DNA of 64,000 nucleotides, taken from the NCBI GenBank assembly GCA_949752795.1, contig OX457075.1, forward strand, positions 8,786,701 through 8,850,700, given 5' to 3'. This DNA is from Hyperoodon ampullatus (taxonomy: Eukaryota; Chordata; Mammalia; Artiodactyla; Ziphiidae). Below, piece after piece: positions 56,464-64,000 of the stretch; the first letter of the stretch is position 1, and each line of letters begins with the position of its first letter. Both the position numbers and the translations under genes were made by a program. A model generated the notes under the pieces. It saw nothing but the letters and a program-made list of their open reading frames with translations. It did not search any database and was not told the DNA's origin.

Positions 56464-58078
56464 ACAGAAATCTCTTGCATTCCTATACACTAATGATGAA
56501 AAATCTGAAAGAGAAATTAAGGAAACACTCCCATTTACCATTGCAACAAAAAGAATAAAATACCTAGGAATAAACCTACCTAAGGAGACAAAAGACCTGT
56601 ATGCAGAAAACTATAAGACACTGATGAAAGAAATTAAAGATGATACAAACAGATGAAGAGATATACCATGTTCTTGGATTGAAAGAATCAACATTGTGAA
56701 AATGACTACATACCCAAAGCAATCTACGGAGTCAATGCAATCCCTATCAAACTACAAATGGCATTTTCCACAGAACTAGAACAAAAAATTTCACAATTTG
56801 TATGGAAACACAAAAGACCTCGAATAGCCAAAGCAATCTTGAGAAAGAAAAACGGAGCTGGAGGAATCAGGCTCCCTGACTTCAGACTATACTACAAAGC
56901 TACAGTAGTCAAGACAGTATGCTACTGGCACAGAAACAGAAATATAGATCAATGGAACAGGATAGAAAGCCCAGAGATAAACCCACGCACATATGGTCAC
57001 CTTATCTTTGATAAAGGAGGCAAGAATATACAATGGAGAAAAAAGACAGACTCTTCAATAAGTGGTGCTTGGAAAACTGGACAGCAACATGTAAAAGAAT
57101 GAAATCAGAATATTCCCTAACACAAAAATAAGCTCAAAATGGATTTAAGACCTAAATGTAAGGCCAGACAATATAACACTCTTAGAGGAAAACATAGGCA
57201 GAACATTCTAGGACATAAATCACAGCAAGATCCTTTTTGACCCACCTCCTAGAGAAATGGAAATAAAAACAAAAATAAAAAAATGGGACCTAATGAAACT
57301 TAAAAGCTTTTGCACAGCAAAGGAAACCATAAACAAGATGAAAAGACAATACTCACAACGGGAGAAAATATTTGAAAACGAAGCAACTGACAAAGGATTA
57401 ATCTCCAAAATTTACAAGCAGCTCATGCAGCTCAATACCAAAAAAAAAACAAACAACCCAATCCAAAAATGGGCAGAAGACCTAAATAGACATTTCTCCA
57501 AAGAAGATATACAGATTGCCAACAGATACATGAAAGGGTGCTCAAAATCACTAATCATTAGAAAAATGCAAATCAAAACTACAATGAGGTATCATCTCAC
57601 AGCAGTCAGAATGGGCATCATCAAAAAATCTACAAACAATAAATGCTGGAGAGGGTGTGGAGAAAAGGGAACCCTCTTGCACTGTTGGTGGGAAGTAAAT
57701 TGATACAGCCACTATGGAGAACAGTATGGAGGTTCCTTTAAAAAATGAAAATAGAACTACCATACGACCCAACAATCCCACTACTGGGCATATTACCCTG
57801 AGAAAACCATAATTCAAAAAGAGTCATGTACCCCAATGTTCATTTCAGCTCTATTTATAAGAGCCAGGACATGGAAGCAACCTAATCATCCATCAACAAA
57901 TGAATGGATAAAGAAGATGTGGCACATATATACAATGGAATATTACTCAGCCATAACAAAAAATGAAATTGAGTTATTTGTAGTGAGGTGGATGGACCTA
58001 GAGTCTGTCATACAGAGTGAAGTAAGTCAGAAAGAGCAAAACAAATACCGTATGCTAACACATATATATGGAATCTAA
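56464..58078 (+). pseudogene. L1 ORF2 C-terminal part, disrupted
   Basis: Encodes, in pieces, the part of ORF2 protein from '[12 protein letters not shown]' to the C-terminal 'LTHIYGI' stop at 58078. Breaks: TGG to TGA at 56656 (after DDTNR); a deletion near 56706 (actacataccc where the other copy has actctactaccc) shifts the frame; another shift near 57045 (aaaaaagacag). Open pieces are 56758-57102, 57257-57703 and 57836-58078. In the last region the cysteine-rich motif at about 57644-57697 keeps C..C..H but is followed by EVN in place of EC. Confidence 0.92.
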
Positions 58079-58161
58079 AAAAAAAAAAAAAAAAATGTTC
58101 CGAAGAACCTAGGGGCAGGACAGGAATAAAGACAGACATAGAGAATGGAGTGGAGGACACA

Positions 58162-58184
58162 GGGAGGGGGAAGGGTAAGTTGGG
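58162..58184 (+). promoter_or_regulatory. G-quadruplex candidate in L1 3'UTR
   Basis: GGG-a-GGGGG-aa-GGG-taagtt-GGG satisfies the four-run pattern with loops of 1, 2 and 6 nt. Confidence 0.65.
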
Positions 58185-58299
58185 ACGAAGTGAGAGAGTG
58201 GCACGGACATATATACACTACCAAATGTAAAATAGATAGCTAGTGGGAAGCAGCCATATAGCACAGGGAAATCAGCTCGGTGCTTTGTGACCATGTAGA

Positions 58300-58325
58300 G
58301 GGGTGGGATAGGGCGGGTGGGAGGG
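58300..58325 (+). promoter_or_regulatory. G-quadruplex candidate in L1 3'UTR
   Basis: Six G-runs (GGGG, GGG, GGG, GGG, GGG, GGG) with loops of 1-3 nt, matching the equivalent C-rich tract at 41899-41947 in the minus-strand L1. Confidence 0.7.
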
Positions 58326-59420
58326 AGACACAAGAGGGAGGAGATATGGGGATATATGTATATGTATAGTTGATTCACTTTGTTATACAGCAGAAACTAA
58401 CACGCCACTGTAAAACAATTATACTCCAATAACGATGCTAAAAAATTAAAAAAAAAAGAAGTGTGTGCCATGGAGAAGAAATCTATGGTACAGAAGTGTC
58501 CAAAATGCTCCATACAGTTAAAGCCAAATAAATCAGAAAATATTTACTAAGCCTATAAAGTAAGAGAAATAGATGGACTGTGGGTAAAAGCAGGATCATA
58601 TGGAGTCTTTTATCCCTTAGATGATATTAGCTGATTTGGAAAGGCAAGATATAAATAGAAAAAAAATTAAATAACAACATAAAAATCTCATTTTATTAAG
58701 GCAAAGTGCTTAAGATATGTTACAAGTTAGGACATGATTAAATGGTTTTGTTTTGAGTCAAAATGGAATTTTCAGATTGAACCAGTAATCCATTTGTTAA
58801 AAATATTGCTTATATTAACTAGGAGAAATAATTGGACTCTGAAAGTGATTTTGGTTTATATTACTGGGTAACTTGCCATCTATTTTGTAATTTTTTTTTT
58901 ATTCAGGTATTTTGGAATGCCTGTAACAACTCTAATTCCTCCTTCCTCTCACAATTACTTTTGTCCAAAGTTTTTCTGAAATAGGTCACAAGTGAGAACT
59001 TCTTACCTATCTGACCATCCCCCAGGGCTGACTACAGACAGGTGGCACTTGGGCTTTGGCAGCCTGGCTTAGCGAGGGCTGTTTGCCACCAGGCTTACCG
59101 CAAGGCTCACTTTGGTTGTGTATCCATGACAACACAACAGTCTGGGGGATGGTCCATTAATTATCCAGTTGCTGTATTTCCATAGTGCCCAGTGAGTTAT
59201 GTGAATGACTCCCTGACTTGTTTGATTACAATGACCTCTTCTAAGCTTAGATATCACCCTTCTTTCTGAGATAAATAGGTTTGTACCATATTATGCCAAT
59301 GGACTAGTTTTGTTCACCAGTGAATTAACTGTATTCACCATGAACATAACCACTTTCACGAGAATGAAACGGCTGCTGTTCTAGTGGACAGCTTAGCAAG
59401 TAGGAGTTTTCTTCCTTCTT

Positions 59421-59460
59421 CCTTTCATTCTTCCCTCCTTCCTTTCATTCTTCCCTCCTT
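59421..59460. repeat. 20-bp tandem duplication
   Basis: cctttcattcttccctcctt occurs twice back to back (59421-59440, 59441-59460). Confidence 0.95.
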
Positions 59461-59488
59461 TTCTCAAGCCTCTAAAGAGAGATTGAGC

Positions 59489-59520
59489 TAATAGCCCTAC
59501 TTGTTAATAGCCCTACTTGT
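59489..59520. repeat. 16-bp tandem duplication
   Basis: taatagccctacttgt occurs at 59489-59504 and again at 59505-59520; a shorter acttgttaat follows. Confidence 0.93.
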
Positions 59521-59871
59521 AACTACTTGTTAATGTGTCAAGTTCTCAGTTACACAATTAAACTGTAGTAAACACATGGGCAATGGATACGGAGGAAGTA
59601 CCATTTTCCTTCCTATTTTCCTCTCCATATATAGTTATGATAAAATATCCTGTTTTGTGAATATTGCATTTTAATGAGCTTTATTATGCAGAACCCCTTT
59701 TTGAGAGTTTTTTTAATCATTCTTTTAATTACAGAGATCAGCTTGAGGCAAAGGACTTGAAAAGCTTTGCCAAAGAGGAAAAAAAAAAATAGTATTCTAG
59801 AAAAAGCCGAAGTAAAGTGTTTTGACTTTATTTTTCTTCCATTAAACTCATGGCAGTATTATGCTAGCATT

Positions 59872-59897
59872 ACTTGAAAGATGGTAATCTTTCAAGT
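59872..59897. repeat. Perfect 11-bp inverted repeat (hairpin)
   Basis: acttgaaagat (59872-59882), loop ggta, then atctttcaagt (59887-59897), exact reverse complement. Confidence 0.92.
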
Positions 59898-60789
59898 CAA
59901 AATATCACTAAATATCAGCTAATCAACAGTATTGTGCAATTGACTAAGAAAGACTTAAAAGTCCCAAGTGAAGAGGAGAAAAAATTCAAGTGATTCTGAT
60001 AAGCTCCCAAAGATCAGTCCTTATCTGAAAAATGTGATGGAATTAGCACAGAATGAAATGTCATAATTAACCAGGACCATTACTTCATCCAAACCATTTC
60101 TCCAGAATTGAACTTGAATAAAGCTAATTCAGTTTGGAGAGGTCACTTTCTGATCTCTCCATTAAGGTATTTTACAGGTTTGCAGGGGACTATCTTTCCT
60201 AGAATAAAAATTAGGAGAGTTTGAACTCCCAAATACTAAATTTGGGGTCAGAAAACATTTTTTTAACAACATCTGTCATCAAGTTAAAATGGTCAGGCCA
60301 TGGGGCTCTCACTTCATTGACATTCATTTCTTTATGTAAGAACATTACACTGGGGCCCGCTAACTCACCAGGAAACTTTTGTCAACCACTCCTAATAGAG
60401 AACATTTCCCTGAAGATGTACTATTCACTTTGTCCTTGAAGCAAGAAAACAAATGAGAATCCAAAGATGCATAATTGATTGTTTTATTATTAAGTTTAAG
60501 GGAAAATACTTTGAGTCACATTCTCATAATGTTTATGTAATTTTCTGACTTTATGACAATTGCCCTGAAAGGCAAATGCTCAAGATAATAGATCATCAAC
60601 CTCTCTTGTTTTGAATCACTGTGATAATATCTAGCCCTCTCCTGCATGGTGCCAAGTTGTGAATCTGAAAGTTATTTTGAGTATTGCTTGGATCAAAGTA
60701 ATCAGTATGTGCTGGATTTTAAGTGATTACTGTAATTTAATAATTGTCCTTTTATTTTGTATGAACAATTAGCATTAAGAGACAGATTC

Positions 60790-63700
60790 TGTTAGAAGAG
60801 ACAAAGAAGGACACTACATAACGATAAAGGGATCGATCCAAGAAGAAGATATAACAATTGTAAATATTTATGCACCCAACATAGGAGCACCTCAATACAT
60901 AAGGCAAATACTAACAGCCATAAAAGGGGAAATCGACAGTAACACAATCATAGTAGGGGACTTTAACACCCCACTTTCACCAATGGACAGATCATCCAAA
61001 ATGAAAATAAATAAGGAAACACAAGCTTTAAATGATACATTAAACAAGATGGACTTAATTGATATTTATAGGACATTCCACCCAAAAACAACAGAATACA
61101 CATTTTTCTCAAGTGCTCATGGAACATTCTCCAGGATAGATCATATCTTGGGTCACAAATCAAGCCTTGGTAAATTTAAGAAAATTGAAATTGTATCAAG
61201 TATCTTTTCCGACCACAACGCTATGAGACTAGACATCAATTACAGGAAAAGATCTGTAAAAAATACAAACACATGGAGGCTAAACAATACACTACTCAAT
61301 AACGAAGTGATCACTGAAGAAATCAAAGAGGAAATTAAGAAATACCTAGAAACAAATGACAATGGAGACACGACGACCCAAAACCTATGGGACGCAGCAA
61401 AAGCAGTTCTAAGGGGGAAGTTTATAGCAATACAATCCCACCTTAAGAAACAGGAAACATTTCGAGTAAACAACCTGACCCTGCACCTAAAGCAATTAGA
61501 GAAAGAAGAACAAAAAACCCCCAAAGTTAGCAGAAGGAAAGAAATCATAAAGATCAGATCAGAAATAAATGAAAAAGAAATGAAGGAAACGATAGCAAAG
61601 ATCAACCAAACTAAAAGCTGGTTCTTTGAGAAGATAAACAAAATTGACAAACCATTAGCCAGACTCATCAAGAAAAGAAGGGAGAAGACTCAAATCAGTA
61701 GAATTAGAAATGAAAAAGGAGAAGTAACAACTGACACTGCAGAAATACAAAAGATCATGAGAGATTACTATAAGCAACTCTATGCCAATAAAATGGACAA
61801 CCTGGAAGAAATGGACAAATTCTTAGAAATGCACAACCTACCAAGACTGACTCAGGAAGAAATAGAAAATATGAATAGACCAATCACAAGCACTGAAATT
61901 GAAACTGTGATTAAAAATCTTCCATCAAACAAAAGCCCAGGACCAGATGGCTTCACAGGCGAATTCTATCAAACGTTTAGAGAAGAGCTAACACCCATCC
62001 TTCTCAAACTCTTCCAAACAATATCAGAGGAAGGAACACTCCCAAACTCATTCTACGAGGCCACCATCACCTTGATACCAAAACCAGGCAAGGATGTCAC
62101 AAAGAAAGAAAACTACAGGCCAATATCACTGATGAACATAGATGCAAAAGTCCTCAACAAAATACTAGCAAACAGAATCCAACAGCACATTAAAAGGATC
62201 ATACACCATGATCAAGTGGGGTTTATTCCAGGAATGCAAGGATTCTTCAATATACGCAAATCAATCAATGTGATACACCATATTAACAAGTTGAAGGAGA
62301 AAAACCATATGATCATCTCAATAGATGCAGAGAAAGCTTTCGACAAAATTCAACACCCATTTATGATAAAAACCCTGCAGAAAGTAGGCATAGAGGGAAC
62401 TTTCCTCAACATAATAAAGGCCATATATGACAAACCCACAGCCAACATTGTCCTCAATGGTGAAAAACTGAAACCATTTCCACTAAGATCAGGAACAAGA
62501 CAAGGCTGCCCACTCTCACCACTCTTATTCAACATAGTTTTGGAAGTTTTAGCCACAGCAATCAGAGAAGAAAAGGAAATAAAAGGAATCCAAACTGGAA
62601 AAGAAGAAGTAAAGCTGTCACTGTTTGCAGATGACATGATACTATACATAGAGAATCCTAAAGATGCTACCGAAAAACTACTAGAGCTAATCAATGAATT
62701 TGGTAAAGTAGCAGGATACAAAATTAATGCACAGAAATCTCTGGCATTCCTGTACACTAATGATGAAAAATCTGAAAATGAAATCAAGAAAACACTCCCA
62801 TTTACCATTGCAACAAAAAGAATAAAATATCTAGGAATAAACCTACCTAAGGAGACAAAAGACCTGTATGCAGAAAATTATAAGACACTGATGAAAGAAA
62901 TTAAAGATGATATAAATAGATGGAGAGATATACCATGCTCCTGGATTGGAAGAATCAATATTGTGAAAATGACTCTACTACCCAAAGCAATCTACAGATT
63001 CAATGCAATCCCTATCAAACTACCACTGGCATTTTTCACAGAAGTAGAACAAAAAATTTCAAAATTTGTTTGGAAAAACAAAAGACCCCGAATAGCCAAA
63101 GCAATCTTGAGAACGAAAAACGGAGCTGGAGGAATCAGGCTGCCTGACTTCAGACTATACTACAAAGCTATAGTAATTAAGACAGTGTGGTACTGGCATA
63201 AAAACAGAAAGATAGATCAGTGGATCAGGATAGAAAGCCCAGAGATAAACCCACGCACATATGGCCAACTTATCTTTGATAAAGGAGGCAGGAATGTACA
63301 GTGGAGAAAGGACAGCCTCTTCAATAAGTGGTGCTGGGAAAACTGGACAGGGACATGTAAAAGTATGAGATTAGATCATTCCCTAACACCATACACAAAA
63401 ATAAGCTCAAAATGGATTAAAGACCTAAATGTAAGGCCAGAAACTATCAAACTCTTAGAGGAAAACATAGGTAGAACACTCTATGACATAAATCACAGCA
63501 AGATCCTTTTGGACCCACCTCCTAGAGAAATGGAACTAAAAACAAAGATAAACAAATGGGACCTAATGAAACTTCAAAGCTTTTGCACAGCAAAGGAAAC
63601 CATAAACAAGACCAAAAGACAACCCTCAGAATGGGAGAAAATATTTGCAAATGAAGCAACTGACAAAGGATTAATCTCCAAAATTTATAAACAGCTCATG

Positions 63701-64000
63701 CAGCTCAATAGCAAAAAAACAAACAACCCAATCCAAAAATGGGCAGAAGACTTAAATAGGCATTTCTCCAAAGAAGATATACAGACTGCCAACAAACACA
63801 TGAAAGAATGCTCAACATCATTAATCATTAGAGAAATGCAAATCAAAACTACAATGAGATATCATCTCACACCAGTCAGAATGGCCATCATCAAGAAATC
63901 TAGAAACAATAAATGCTGGAGAGGGTGTGGAGAAAAGGGAACACTCTTGCACTGCTGGTGGGAATGTGAATTGGTACAGCCACTATGGAGAACAGTATGG
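60790..64000 (+). mobile_element. 5'-truncated L1, ORF2 open, runs off window end
   Basis: L1 homology begins within the endonuclease part of ORF2 at about 60788-60791 (tctgttagaagagacaaaga) and continues to the last base. N-terminal endonuclease, ORF1 and 5'UTR are missing. The 3' part of ORF2 and 3'UTR, and so the target duplication, are outside the window. Border precision is a few bases. It lies 2.3 kb after another plus-strand L1. Confidence 0.95.
60791..64000 (+). CDS. L1 ORF2 protein, partial, uninterrupted for 1,070 codons
   Basis: L1 ORF2 protein nicks DNA and reverse-transcribes L1 RNA at the target site. Read in frame from 60791 I find no stop to 64000 (1,070 codons); the upstream in-frame stop is TAA at 60776. 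First Met is at 60983. Endonuclease motifs present: IYAPN (Tyr 60869-60871), VGDFNTPL (Asp 60959-60961, Asn 60965-60967), SDHNA (61208-61219). RT: SPGPDGF near 61935-61955, [13 protein letters not shown] near 62492-62530, catalytic FADD at 62624-62635. The C-terminal zinc-knuckle pattern C-x3-C-x7-H-x4-C is exact at 63914-63967. Missing are the first ~95 residues, including the N14 and E43 equivalents, so endonuclease cannot be active. There is no native start or promoter. Typical ORF2 is ~1,275 residues; about 110 would remain beyond the window. Confidence 0.9.

Larger units (their letters stand above)
56464..58456 (+). mobile_element. 5'-truncated L1 with 17-bp target duplication
   Basis: It starts inside ORF2 just after the RT core and runs to the 3'UTR and A-tail. 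Target duplication agaagtgtgttccatgg (56447-56463) and agaagtgtgtgccatgg (58457-58473), 16 of 17. It matches the L1 at 62732-64000 over about 1.27 kb with few changes. The 3'UTR has two G-rich segments. The polyadenylation area is 'ttatactccaataacgatgc' then A-rich, a changed form of the usual aataaaga. Confidence 0.95.
58474..60788. other. Mostly single-copy sequence, no gene recognised
   Basis: About 2.3 kb between the two plus-strand L1s. Open frames at 59069-59257 (minus) and 60221-60439 (plus) show no domain. 59640-60760 looks repeat-poor. A hairpin lies at 59872-59897 and two small tandem duplications at 59421-59520. Confidence 0.45.

Noticed and set aside
59401..59520. Possible CRISPR-like short repeats
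   Set aside because: Only two tandem copies each with no spacers, in a mammalian genome; this is slippage duplication.
60963..62808. Minus-strand open frames of 66-152 codons
   Set aside because: They are shadows of the open L1 ORF2 on the plus strand.

Overview
The window looks like nuclear DNA of a cetacean, probably a toothed whale or dolphin. The best evidence is a set of CHR-type, tRNA-derived SINEs whose 5' end reads GGGCTTCCCTGG and which carry the body typical of whales and dolphins. Long L1 elements of the cetartiodactyl type, MIR, hAT-Charlie, MaLR and endogenous-retrovirus LTR copies agree with this. Composition is AT-rich, and no open reading frame outside the repeats looks like a host gene, exon or RNA gene. 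The window is best read as an intergenic or intronic, repeat-dense region with no recognisable host coding sequence. Naming of repeat families is by recall of consensus sequences, not by a database search.

Layout. 1-9.3 kb is a pile of old L1 relics (plus strand 1-2.7 kb, minus strand 4.7-9.1 kb) broken up by later insertions: two CHR SINEs, an LTR-like block with a perfect hairpin, and a 637-bp solo LTR that splits a MIR and has a 4-bp target duplication. 9.1-20 kb holds scattered L1 3' ends, MIRs, microsatellites and an AT palindrome cluster. 20.4-20.9 kb is a decayed C-rich tandem repeat with a unit near 60 bp. 24.8-25.4 kb has two CHR SINEs side by side in a MIR. 27-37 kb has a MaLR LTR, MIRs, two more solo LTRs and two SINE subfamilies.

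41.8-48.2 kb is an essentially full-length minus-strand L1 with GC-rich 5'UTR, ORF1, ORF2 and 3'UTR. It is disabled by stops and frameshifts and by a CHR SINE inserted in ORF2. 56.46-58.46 kb is a 5'-truncated plus-strand L1 with a 17-bp target duplication. 60.79 kb to the window end is another 5'-truncated plus-strand L1 whose ORF2 frame stays open for 1,070 codons with reverse transcriptase and zinc-knuckle motifs intact.

No operon, CRISPR array or novel multi-gene system is present. The interesting content is the history of mobile-element insertions and a few structural sequences: hairpins, G-quadruplex candidates, tandem repeats, and a diverged direct repeat on either side of the full-length L1. 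L1 endonuclease and reverse transcriptase are the known machinery for moving SINEs such as CHR in trans, so the L1 and SINE copies here are probably linked in that way; this is inference from family knowledge.
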